A stretch of DNA of 34,295 nucleotides, taken from assembly GCA_022562915.1 (NCBI GenBank), contig JADFOJ010000037.1, positions 1 to 34,295 on the forward strand, given 5' to 3'. The position numbers and the translations under genes were made by a program. This document shows, piece after piece, positions 8,926 to 17,375 of the stretch. The DNA comes from Planctomycetota bacterium (GTDB lineage Bacteria; Planctomycetota; Phycisphaerae; Phycisphaerales; SM1A02). Position 1 is the first letter of the stretch. Every line of letters begins with the position of its first letter. The notes below the pieces were generated by a model, which saw only the letters and a list, made by a program, of their open reading frames with translations, was not told the DNA's origin and did no database searches.

Positions 8926-9387
8926 GGTGGGGCCATCTATCTCTATCTATGCGCGGTTGGCGGCAATCCTGCGCAGCGTGGCCGGAATCTACGCTTTTTT
9001 TTGCATGCCGCAGCTCCTTCGAGCCCCAGGAGCGTGCGTCACAGAAGCCGAGAGGGCTCAAGAACACAGTGATCTGTCCCCGACACCCGAGCCCTCGCGT
9101 ACCAATCCACCTCGTTTTAAGGTCGGTTTGATTCTGTAAACCAAGCTCCTTACAAAGGTGAGGGACCGTGGTGGTCGGGGCCTTTCCCGTTTCCCTGCCC
9201 GCATGGGGCTTGATGAGGGAAGGGAAGGGAAGGGAAGGGAAGGGAAGGGAAGGCGATTTCCTTTCCGGGTCTTCCTCTTCCTGGGGAAGCGTGCGCCGGA
9301 AGGGCCGGGACGTCCCAAATAATCGGCGGCAAGACAGGGGGCGGCGGATCAATTGCTGGGGGAAAGGCCACATTCGTGCACGGTCAT
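8926..9387. other. 462-nt intergenic region between two exported-protein genes
   Basis: No credible gene is seen. It must hold the end of the FG-GAP gene transcript (coming from the right) and the promoter of the propeller-repeat gene (starting at 8925, leftward). It contains eight consecutive T at 8995-9002 (an A tract on the coding strand, about 70 nt before the start codon), a GATA-rich stretch just before the start (TAGATAGAGATAGAT on the - strand), a GGGACGTCCC palindrome at 9308-9317 and the (GGGAA)7 tract described separately. I see no convincing rho-independent terminator on either strand. Confidence 0.6.
9217..9251 (+). repeat. (GGGAA)7 pentanucleotide tandem repeat, G-quadruplex-capable
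   Basis: Seven perfect GGGAA units run from 9217 to 9251, ending GGCG. Four or more consecutive G3 runs separated by 2-nt spacers fit the G-quadruplex rule on the + strand; the - strand, which is the sense strand of both flanking genes, is (TTCCC)7. It is noncoding and 292 nt upstream of the propeller-repeat gene start. Confidence 0.9.
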
Positions 9388-11949
9388 TCAGGGACACGCC
9401 CCGAAGTGCGTCGCCACCGCCGCCGCGTCCTGGCCATTGACGATCCCATCGCCGTTGACATCCTCCGGGCAGCCTTCGCACGGCCCGTAGTTACCGGCGA
9501 CCTGCTGCAGATCGGCCAGGTCCACGGTGCCGTCACCGTTCACGTCCCACACGCAGGGTGTTCCAGGGCACGGCCCCCAGAAGCCCAGCAACGTCAGCAG
9601 GTCGCTCACCGAGACGCACCCGTCGCCGTCGAGGTCCGCCGGGGAACCGTTGCAGGAGCCGAAGTCGCCCAGCAGCAGCAACAGGTCGAGGACATCGACC
9701 AGGCCGTTGCCGTCGAGGTCGCCCGGGCACGCGCCGCCGCATGTGTTCAGCAGCACCGAGATGTCGTCACTCTGCGGGTTGGCCACGGCGAGGTCCAGGC
9801 CGAGATCCCCGTCCAGGTCGCCCACCGCCACGGCAACCAGCAGGAAACCCGCGCCGTAGGCGACAGGGTCGGCGAACGTGCCGTCACCGTGTCCCAGCAG
9901 CACGGAAACGTTGGTGCTGAACCCGTTGGCCACGACGAGGTCGAGGTCAAGGTCGCCGTTCAGATCGGCCACCGTCACGAAAGCCGGGTCGTCACCCGCA
10001 ACGTAAAGAACGTGGTCGGCGAAGGTCCCGTCGCCGTTGTTCAGCAGCACGGAGACCGTGTCGTCGGTATGGTTCGCCACGGCGAGGTCGAGATCGAGAT
10101 CGCCGTCCAGATCACCGATCGCCACGGAGAACGGTCCGTCGCCGACGCCGTAGACAACGTGGTCGGCGAACGTGCCGTCCCCGTTTCCCAACAGCACGGA
10201 AACGTCGTCGGTGCTGACGTTGACCGCCACGAGATCCAGGTCGCCGTCACCATCCAGGTCACCCATCGCGACCGATCGCGGTGCGTTGCCGACGCCGTAG
10301 AGAACACTATCGGCGAAGGTGCCATCCCCGTTTCCCAGCAGCACGGAGATGCCGTCGCTGTGAATGCTCGCCACGGCGAGGTCGAGATCGAGGTCGCCGT
10401 CCAGGTCACCTATCGCCACCAGCAGCGGTCCGTCGCCGGCGCCGTAGAGAACGTGGTCGGCAAAGGTCCCGTCGCCGTTGTTGAGCAGGACCGAGACGTT
10501 GTCGCTGTCGATGTTGGCCACGACGAGGTCCAGATCGAGGTCGCCGTCCAGGTCACCCGTCGCCACCGAGCGCGGGTCGCGCCCTGCGTTGTAGAGCACG
10601 TCCTCGGCGAAGGTCCCGTCACCATTGTTGAGCAGCACCGAAATATTGTCGCTGCCGGCATTCGCCACGACGACGTCCTGATCGAGGTCGCCGTCCAGGT
10701 CGCCGATCGCCAGTGCGCGCGGGTTGTCGCCGGCGCCGTAGCGGACGTCGCCGGCGAAAGTCCCGTCGCCGTGACTGAGCAGCACCGAGACGTTGTCGGT
10801 GTTGGCGTTCGCCACGACCACGTCCAGGTCGAGGTCACCGTCCAGGTCCGCCAGCGCCACGGAAGACGGCCCGACGCCCGCGCCGTAGCGAACCTCGCCG
10901 GCAAAGGTCCCGTCGCCGTTGTTGAGCAGGACCGAAACATTGCGGCTGAATGAGTTCCCCACGACGAGGTCCAGGTCGAGGTCCCCGTCCAGGTCGCCCA
11001 TCGCCACCGCGCGCGGGTCCTCGCCGACGTCGTAGTGGACGCCGTCTGCGAACGTTCCGTCGCCGTTGTTGAACAGCACCGTGACCGTGTCGCCGGAACT
11101 GTTCGCCGTGGCGAGGTCGAGGTCAAGGTCACCGTCCAGATCGCCGACCGCCACGGAAAGCGCGCCATCGCCTGCGTCGTATTCGACGTGGCCGGCGAAC
11201 GTCCCGTCGCCGTTTCCGAGCAGTATCGACACGCTGTCGGAGCCTTGGTTCGCCACAGCGAGATCGAGATCAAGGTCGCCGTCCAGGTCCGCAATCGCAA
11301 CGGAACGCGGGATGATGCCCGTACCGTAGGAGACAGGGTCGGCGAACGTGCCGTCACCCTTCCCCAGCAGTACCGTGACGTCGTGGCTGAGCCAGTTCGC
11401 CACGACGAGGTCGAGATCGAGGTCGCCGTCCAGATCGCCGACCGCCACGAAAAACGGGCCGTTGCCCGCGCTGAAGACGACTTGGTCGGCGAATGTGCCG
11501 TCGCCGTTTCCGAGCAGCACGGACACGTCGTCGCTGTCCTGGTTCGCCACGACCAGGTCGAGGTTGAGGTCGCCGTCAAGATCGCCGATCGCCACGGAGA
11601 GCGGGCGGTCGCCCACGTCGAAGAGGAGCTGCTCGGCAAAGGTCCCGTCGCCGTTTCCCAGCAGCACCGACACGTTGCCGCCGAATCCATTCGCCACGAC
11701 GAGGTCGAGGATGAGGTCGCCATCCAGGTCCGCCGCCGCCACGGCACGGGGTTCGTTGCCCGCGGCAAACTCAGGGTTGCCGAAGAGCGGATGTGAGCAG
11801 CCGGCGCCGAAGGCCTCGCTGACGGTGGCATCCGGTGTCGGATGCCCGGTGCCGGCGACGATCCGCGGCGAATCGGCGTGCGCAGAGGTCCCGAGCACGG
11901 TGACCAGGAGACACCCGGCAGGAATTCGTCGGAACAACGTGCTGATCAT
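9388..11949 (-). CDS. exported FG-GAP/VCBS repeat protein with four dockerin-like calcium loops
   Basis: A protein of 853 residues. The start ATG 11949 gives a signal peptide (MISTLFRRIPAGCLLVTVLG, cleavage near AHADS) and is preceded by AGGAA at a usable distance; the frame is open further upstream only from a TTG at 11979. The body has 14 repeats of 48 residues with the pattern PxSVAIGDLDGDLDLD followed by LVVAN-x4-NVSVLLGNGDGTFA, the FG-GAP/VCBS calcium-binding blade, so two seven-bladed propellers are arithmetically possible. Residues 741-853 hold four EF-hand-like loops (GDLDGNGLVDVLDLL, ADLDGDGCVSVSDLL, WDVNGDGTVDLADL, EDVNGDGIVNGQDA) arranged as two dockerin-like pairs with Cys residues between them. 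It is expected outside the cell, binding calcium and an unknown surface or polysaccharide partner. Confidence 0.9.
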   Translation of the reverse strand: MISTLFRRIPAGCLLVTVLGTSAHADSPRIVAGTGHPTPDATVSEAFGAGCSHPLFGNPEFAAGNEPRAVAAADLDGDLILDLVVANGFGGNVSVLLGNGDGTFAEQLLFDVGDRPLSVAIGDLDGDLNLDLVVANQDSDDVSVLLGNGDGTFADQVVFSAGNGPFFVAVGDLDGDLDLDLVVANWLSHDVTVLLGKGDGTFADPVSYGTGIIPRSVAIADLDGDLDLDLAVANQGSDSVSILLGNGDGTFAGHVEYDAGDGALSVAVGDLDGDLDLDLATANSSGDTVTVLFNNGDGTFADGVHYDVGEDPRAVAMGDLDGDLDLDLVVGNSFSRNVSVLLNNGDGTFAGEVRYGAGVGPSSVALADLDGDLDLDVVVANANTDNVSVLLSHGDGTFAGDVRYGAGDNPRALAIGDLDGDLDQDVVVANAGSDNISVLLNNGDGTFAEDVLYNAGRDPRSVATGDLDGDLDLDLVVANIDSDNVSVLLNNGDGTFADHVLYGAGDGPLLVAIGDLDGDLDLDLAVASIHSDGISVLLGNGDGTFADSVLYGVGNAPRSVAMGDLDGDGDLDLVAVNVSTDDVSVLLGNGDGTFADHVVYGVGDGPFSVAIGDLDGDLDLDLAVANHTDDTVSVLLNNGDGTFADHVLYVAGDDPAFVTVADLNGDLDLDLVVANGFSTNVSVLLGHGDGTFADPVAYGAGFLLVAVAVGDLDGDLGLDLAVANPQSDDISVLLNTCGGACPGDLDGNGLVDVLDLLLLLGDFGSCNGSPADLDGDGCVSVSDLLTLLGFWGPCPGTPCVWDVNGDGTVDLADLQQVAGNYGPCEGCPEDVNGDGIVNGQDAAAVATHFGACP
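9745..11772 (-). repeat. 14 tandem 144-bp coding repeats (FG-GAP blades)
   Basis: The DNA itself repeats with a strict 144-bp period; for example the phrase for NGDGTFA (CCGTCGCCGTT on the + strand) recurs every 144 nt. The I/V-GDLDGDLDLDL phrase occurs 14 times, with small changes such as DLNGDL in copy 13 and DLDGDG in copy 11. No indel breaks the period, which shows selection for whole-blade units. Confidence 0.88.
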
Positions 11950-12276
11950 CGGTGGTTCCTTTCCGCTGACGGATCTCAAGGGGCCCCCGGCGGGGGAATC
12001 GGATCGAGATCGGACTCCCCCGTTTGGTTAGTACGCAAAAAAGGCGGAAGAGGGAGCACACAACCCGCCATTTTGGGTTTCCGCAAGAGACGCCAGGCGC
12101 AGGTTCGAGGCTGGTTCGACGCCCAAGGCCGTCGATGCTGCGGCGAGCGTCTCGCGGCCACCCTGGACAGACGCGGACGTTCAGAGGCGCACGCCGATCG
12201 TCGATAAAGATGAGTCCCCCGCGTCCGGGCGGCAGCCGATAAGTCGCGGGGCCGCTCGCCGGACGAGGTCTGCGCA
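11950..12276. promoter_or_regulatory. divergent promoter region between FG-GAP gene and kinase gene
   Basis: The genes on either side point away from each other, so this 327-nt region must carry promoters for both. A hairpin CCCCC-GGC-GGGGG lies at 11984-11996, flanked by GATCTC (11972-11977) and GAGATC (12006-12011); it would fall in the 5' leader of the FG-GAP mRNA, about 35 nt before its ATG. An A6 run lies near 12040. No confident -35/-10 pair was identified. The kinase ATG at 12277 has only a weak upstream purine stretch (GACGAGG). Confidence 0.5.
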
Positions 12277-15200
12277 ATGGATTCCCCACCGAACAAGGGC
12301 GGCCACTTCGCAGACCTGCCCACGGAAGGTCCGACCGGTGAAACCCACGGCAAGACGTCGGACCAGTTGTCCGGCTGGATGATCGCGGGTCGCTACGAAC
12401 TGATCGGCAAGCTGGGCGAAGGCGGCATGGGCGCCGTCTTCAAGGTCCGCGATCACAATGTCGGGCGACGACTGATCGCCCTGAAACGGATCCTGCAGCT
12501 CACCGACCACGCCCACGAACGCTTCGAGCGCGAGATCGACTCGGCTGCCAACCTGAACCACCGCAATATCTGCAAGGTCTACGACCGCGGCGACGACGAG
12601 CACGGGCCGTTCTTCACGATGGAACTGCTCACCGGCGGGTCGCTGCAGGAGCGCGTGCAGCGCGACGGCCCCCTTGCCGACGACGCGTTCGTTGACCTCG
12701 CGCAGCAGTTGGCCCAGGCGTTGCGGTACGCCCACCGCAAGAGCGTCCAGCACCGGGACATCAAGCCCGCCAACGTGCTGTTCGACGAGGCAGGCGATCC
12801 GAAGCTGGCGGACTTCGGCCTGGCCCGCGTCGGCCCGTCATCGGGCCTCAGCGCCACCCGGCAGGGGCTCGGGACGCCCGGGTTCTCCGCCCCCGAGCAG
12901 CTCCGCGACTCGAAGACCGCGGATCATCGCGCCGACATCTACGGGCTCGGCGCCACGCTCTACTATGCGCTGACCGGCAAGATACCCGTCGGCGTGATCG
13001 AGCCGGCCGACATCGCGCCCACCTGGCAGGCGATGCTCGTGAAGTGCATGAAGGAGGATCCTGCCGAGCGTTACTTCGACGCCGAGGAAGTCCTCGAAGC
13101 CATCGCGAACGCGCCGGCGGCCACCGGCCCGGTCGCCTCGAGCACCTGCACCGTCTGCAGTGTCGCCAACCCGTCGGGGTCGAGCTTCTGCCGCCAGTGC
13201 GGGGCGGGGCTGAACGAACCCTGCCCGCGGTGCGGGGCCGCCAACCGCGCCGGGGAGAGGACCTGCCACGGCTGCCGGGTCGACATCCCCAAACGCAAGG
13301 CGTCGGACAAGTGGCTGCAGGAGGCCCGCGATCACGCCGCGAGAAACGACTTCCGCCGCGCGGTGAGGGCCGCCGAAGAGGCGTCCCGGCACGAGCCCGA
13401 CCGGGACGAGACCACGGTCGTCCTCGCTGATGCGCGTGACATGATGCAGCAGGTCGAGATCCTCAGCGCCGACGCGACGAAACTGGAATCGTCGAAGCAC
13501 TATCGCGACGCGGAGCAGGCGTGGAAGCGGCTGCTCGAGATCCAGCCGGGGCATCGCGAGGCAGGCGAGGCGGTCCAACGAATCCGCGGCCGGATTCTCG
13601 ACGACCAGTTCCACGAGAAGGCAACGCAGTTCGAGGCGGCCTTCGACAGTCGTGATCTTGCGCTGGCCACGCAACTGTTGCAACAACTGCGCGCGATCCC
13701 CGCGCCCGCGGCCGACGCGCACCTCGCCCACGCGGAACAGTCCGTCGAGACGCTCCGGCGCGCCCTGATCCTGCATCACAAGGATGCGTTCGAGGACTCG
13801 TTGACGCGCCGGGCCCGTCGCAAGGCCCGCGCCGCCATCGGCGCGCTCAGCGACCTGCACGTCGACCAGGCTGAAGTGACCACGATGCTCGACCGGCTCA
13901 AGGTCGCCGAGCGGTGGTGGAGGCGCCGCCGGTTGGCGCGGCAGACGATCGGTTCGATCGTGTCGATCGTGTTGCTCGCGGCGGGATACCTTCTCGGCGC
14001 GGACAAGTACAACGAGGTGCTCGCCGGTGATGCCGCCGTCGCCCTGTCCAGGGGGGAGGATCCGATCCTGGAGCGCATGCTTCCCACGTGGCCGCGCGAC
14101 CTGGGCGTGATCCTCGCGAGCAGAGCCGAGTTGTGCCGCACGCTCGACGGGCACTATGGCAGCAACGACTGGCGGCAAATGGTCCGGCCCGTGGAACTGT
14201 TCGGAACCGGCCACGCGGATGACGAGTTGATCACCGCGTACAACTGGTTCGTGCTGGCGCGGATCGCCGCCGCGGCCGGCACGGGGTCGGACGATGACCT
14301 CAACGAGGCGCGGAACCTCGTGAGACGCCTCGCGACGCGGGAGCCGGGCCAGGACCACGCCTCGTTCGGGCTGCGGCAGGAGGTTCTCCAGGGCATCCTC
14401 GCGGGGTGGTACGACGGCGCGCTGGACCTGGAGGTCTTCGCCGACCCGGATCTCGCCGGCGACCCGGAGCTCGAGTTCGTCTCGCGGCAGGGTGAGCGAA
14501 TCAGCGCCCCGGAGACGGACTGCCACACGATCACCAACCTCCGGAGGCTCATGACGCGGCTCGGCCGCGGCGGGAACGTCCCCGACCAGGTTCGCGCCCA
14601 CAACGATCGCGTGCTCGAGGCCGTCGTCCGTTCCGTCGCCGAGCCCAGGTCGAGCCGCGTGAAGGACCTGCTCGGCCACATCTGCATCGACCCCGACGAC
14701 GCCGACGGCGCCCGTGACATTGCCCAGGCGTTCGAGAGGCTCGCCGACGACCTCGTCGAGCGGGCGATGCGGGACCCGCGTGAGCGACTCAACGTAGTGT
14801 CCCTTCTGACGGCGATGGATCGCGGGATGCCGAGCCCCCCCGCGCAGTTGAAGTCGACCCTGAACCGGCTGGTCACCGACTGGAACGCCGAGGTGTTCCC
14901 CGCGATCGAAGAGGCTTTCGGCCATGGTGGTCCCGACGTTGCGCAGTCCCTGTCGAGCCTGCTGGAGCTCAGCGAGTTCTGGCCCTATCTCGGCGAGGAG
15001 ACCGCGATGGCGCTGCGCGAGCGGCAGCGGCGGCTGCGCGAGGTCCACGAACACTGGACGGGCGGACCGTTGAGCGTGACGCCGCTGTGCGGGCTCGACG
15101 ACGGCCTCGGGATCGACGCCCTGTGGACCGTGTTCGTGGACCGGACCGAGGCGCACGTCATGGACGCGTTCTACCGGCAGCGCGACGCCGCGACGGCCGG

Positions 15201-17361
15201 CCGCCTGGCGGGCCTGCTGGGAGATCTCGAATACGAGACCCGCGAGCTGGGCGAACTCGCCTCCCGGCTCATCATGCGCGAGACGCTTGACGATCTTGCC
15301 GGGGCACTGCCGGACGCGACGCACCAGGAACTCGTCGAACGAATCTTCGAGCCCGGCACCGACCCCGCGGCGACGGCGCATCTGGCCACCGACGTCGTGA
15401 TCGCGGCGATCGAAGCCGGCGCGTTCGACGTCGCGTTACGGCTCGTGCCCCTGTCCGACACACCCGATCTCGAGCACGTCGCGCGAAGCCTCCAGCAGAT
15501 CCGTGACTTGGCCGTCACGGGGCTCATGGAGCTCGAGGCCAGACTGCTCGACGACCCCGCGTTCCCCGAAGCCGGCACGCTGGTTCGCGGCGAGGTCCGG
15601 CATCGGCTCGGCCGGTGCTTCCCGGAGGCGGTCTTCCTGGAGTCCCCGGGCCAGCTCTCGCTGGGGTCCGCCTACGAGGTGAGCACGGTCCGCGTCCAGG
15701 TCGACGACCGGCACTCCATCGAGCTCGAACCGCTTCGAGAGGGACACAACGTGTTCCGCGTCCCGTTCCTGGAGTCCGGGCGCGTGACGTTGTCGCTGTC
15801 GGACTCGTTCGAGGTCCGCGCCACACGGGCGTTCGCCGTGGTGCACAGCAGGCTCGAGAACCCTGCGGACGTCACGTTCCGGAATGCCCGCGTCCTGGCG
15901 GGGACACCCGTCGTACTGGTCATCCGGCCACGACTGCAGTTCGAGCGCGTCGAGGTTGACGACATCGCCCGGACGGACCGGCTTGTCGACCGGGGCGACC
16001 ACTGGACGCTGGAGTTGCCGTCCTCGCTGGCCGCCGATCAGCCCGCCGAGAACCTGCACTACCGCGTCCGGCTCGTGACCGGGGAGGGCGTTCAGAAGCT
16101 TCGACTTCCCGTCACCGTCGTCTCCCAGGCTCTTCTGGATGCCGAGGATGCGCTGCGGCGCGGGCGGTACCACGCGGTGTTCGACCGGCTCGACGTCTTC
16201 GCCCGAACGGATCAACACGACGTGCGCCGGCTCGTCCACAAGGCGAGCGCCGGCTGGCTCGAGCAGATCCGTTCGATGGGCATGACCACCTGGACCGAGG
16301 CCGATTCGCTTGTCGGTGAATGCGAGCGGTTCCTCGACACCGTGGGCCGGGAGTTGCACCAGGATGCCGGCGTCATCCGCGATCGAGCATGGATCCGCCG
16401 GATCGACCTCACCTCCACGTGGGGTTCCGTCGCCGCATTGCAGGATGACCTTGCGTTCATGGACGGCCTGGAAGGCTTCCGGGACCCGTTGCAGAAGAAG
16501 ATGATCGCGTGGCTCAGCGGCGCGCACAGGTGGGCGGAGCCCTTCGTCGCGCACATGCAGCGGCCGATCGGCGACTGGTCCACGACCATGGACCTCTACG
16601 CAGACAGCTACCCGTCGGTCCTGATACACCGGGCGACGGGGCTGGAGTTCGTCTACGTGCCGACCGGGAGTTTCTGGATCGGCGGCGAATCCAAGGCGCC
16701 CCAGGAGCAACCTCGACGGCACGTCTCCGTCACCGGCTTCTATCTGTCGGCGACCGAATGCACGAACGTGGCGTGGGGGGCATGGGCCGCGCGGGCGGCG
16801 GGCGGCGGCGGCAACGTGACGTTCGCCTCGGATGATCGGCTCCCCGTGACCGGCGTCTCGTTCGCGCAAGCCCTCGCCTGGTGCCGGAAGCTGGGCCTCG
16901 ACCTGCCGACCGAAGCGCAGTGGGAATTCGCCGCCGGCGGACCCGGTTCGCTGCGTTACCCCTGGGGAAGCGGCACGTGCCGGCCCAACGTCAAGCGGGC
17001 GTTCCGGTCATCGGCGCCGGCGGACGTCGCAAGCCACGAGTGCGACCGGTCGTGGCACGGCATCATGGACATGGCGGGCAACGTGCGCGAGTGGTGCTAC
17101 CCGGTATCGAACGCGACCTACCGCATACTGAACAACGGCGTGCAGGATCCGCCGGCACGGTCGGACGGCGTCGTGCAGCGCGGCGCCTCCTTCCAGGACT
17201 CGAAGACCGACGGCCGGACGCACGTCCGCCGGTTCAGCCCCGGCCCACGCGACGAGGCCGGCCCCGGCAACGAGGCCGTCGGATTCAGGCCGGTCCTCCG
17301 TCGCGATTCACGACCGGATCTCACCGTGCAGGAGAACGTCGTGGAAGCGCAGACCGACTGA
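12277..17361 (+). CDS. giant Ser/Thr protein kinase with zinc ribbons, membrane span and C-terminal FGE/SUMF1-like domain
   Basis: A protein of 1694 residues. The Hanks-type kinase spans about 40-280: glycine loop GEGGMG (47-52), Lys70 in IALKRI, catalytic HRDIKPAN (159-166), DFG 179-181 and GTPGFSAPEQL in the activation/P+1 region, so it should be active. Two zinc-ribbon-like four-Cys clusters follow (C291, C294, C305, C308; C316, C319, C330, C333), then TPR-like helices at about 345-430 and one membrane span at about 556-575. The long part between 580 and 1450 has no domain I can name. Residues about 1455-1682 form a formylglycine-generating-enzyme/SUMF1-like fold (FVYVPTGSFWIGG, LPTEAQWEFAAGG, DMAGNVREWCYP, GFRPVLR). 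The FGE redox cysteines are absent: the RGGSW-type segment at 1635 reads RGASFQDSKTDGR. The C-terminal domain is therefore likely a ligand-sensing scaffold. It converges on the dUTPase gene with 14 nt between. Confidence 0.92.
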   Translation: MDSPPNKGGHFADLPTEGPTGETHGKTSDQLSGWMIAGRYELIGKLGEGGMGAVFKVRDHNVGRRLIALKRILQLTDHAHERFEREIDSAANLNHRNICKVYDRGDDEHGPFFTMELLTGGSLQERVQRDGPLADDAFVDLAQQLAQALRYAHRKSVQHRDIKPANVLFDEAGDPKLADFGLARVGPSSGLSATRQGLGTPGFSAPEQLRDSKTADHRADIYGLGATLYYALTGKIPVGVIEPADIAPTWQAMLVKCMKEDPAERYFDAEEVLEAIANAPAATGPVASSTCTVCSVANPSGSSFCRQCGAGLNEPCPRCGAANRAGERTCHGCRVDIPKRKASDKWLQEARDHAARNDFRRAVRAAEEASRHEPDRDETTVVLADARDMMQQVEILSADATKLESSKHYRDAEQAWKRLLEIQPGHREAGEAVQRIRGRILDDQFHEKATQFEAAFDSRDLALATQLLQQLRAIPAPAADAHLAHAEQSVETLRRALILHHKDAFEDSLTRRARRKARAAIGALSDLHVDQAEVTTMLDRLKVAERWWRRRRLARQTIGSIVSIVLLAAGYLLGADKYNEVLAGDAAVALSRGEDPILERMLPTWPRDLGVILASRAELCRTLDGHYGSNDWRQMVRPVELFGTGHADDELITAYNWFVLARIAAAAGTGSDDDLNEARNLVRRLATREPGQDHASFGLRQEVLQGILAGWYDGALDLEVFADPDLAGDPELEFVSRQGERISAPETDCHTITNLRRLMTRLGRGGNVPDQVRAHNDRVLEAVVRSVAEPRSSRVKDLLGHICIDPDDADGARDIAQAFERLADDLVERAMRDPRERLNVVSLLTAMDRGMPSPPAQLKSTLNRLVTDWNAEVFPAIEEAFGHGGPDVAQSLSSLLELSEFWPYLGEETAMALRERQRRLREVHEHWTGGPLSVTPLCGLDDGLGIDALWTVFVDRTEAHVMDAFYRQRDAATAGRLAGLLGDLEYETRELGELASRLIMRETLDDLAGALPDATHQELVERIFEPGTDPAATAHLATDVVIAAIEAGAFDVALRLVPLSDTPDLEHVARSLQQIRDLAVTGLMELEARLLDDPAFPEAGTLVRGEVRHRLGRCFPEAVFLESPGQLSLGSAYEVSTVRVQVDDRHSIELEPLREGHNVFRVPFLESGRVTLSLSDSFEVRATRAFAVVHSRLENPADVTFRNARVLAGTPVVLVIRPRLQFERVEVDDIARTDRLVDRGDHWTLELPSSLAADQPAENLHYRVRLVTGEGVQKLRLPVTVVSQALLDAEDALRRGRYHAVFDRLDVFARTDQHDVRRLVHKASAGWLEQIRSMGMTTWTEADSLVGECERFLDTVGRELHQDAGVIRDRAWIRRIDLTSTWGSVAALQDDLAFMDGLEGFRDPLQKKMIAWLSGAHRWAEPFVAHMQRPIGDWSTTMDLYADSYPSVLIHRATGLEFVYVPTGSFWIGGESKAPQEQPRRHVSVTGFYLSATECTNVAWGAWAARAAGGGGNVTFASDDRLPVTGVSFAQALAWCRKLGLDLPTEAQWEFAAGGPGSLRYPWGSGTCRPNVKRAFRSSAPADVASHECDRSWHGIMDMAGNVREWCYPVSNATYRILNNGVQDPPARSDGVVQRGASFQDSKTDGRTHVRRFSPGPRDEAGPGNEAVGFRPVLRRDSRPDLTVQENVVEAQTD

Positions 17362-17375
17362 GCCCGGTGCTCGCC

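Noticed and set aside
8995-9002. T8 run as a rho-independent terminator on the plus strand
   Set aside because: No stable hairpin directly precedes it and no plus-strand gene ends nearby.
9376-10953. 525-residue plus-strand repeat-rich open frame
   Set aside because: It repeats only because it is antisense to the FG-GAP repeats; it has no signal peptide and the minus frame carries calcium loops.
9745-11772. CRISPR-like array or other regularly spaced repeats
   Set aside because: The 144-bp period is coding and in frame, encoding FG-GAP blades without unique spacers.
12838-15381. 847-residue minus-strand open frame
   Set aside because: It lies wholly inside the kinase gene, has an Arg/Gly/Val-rich composition typical of antisense reading of high-GC genes, and shows no domain.
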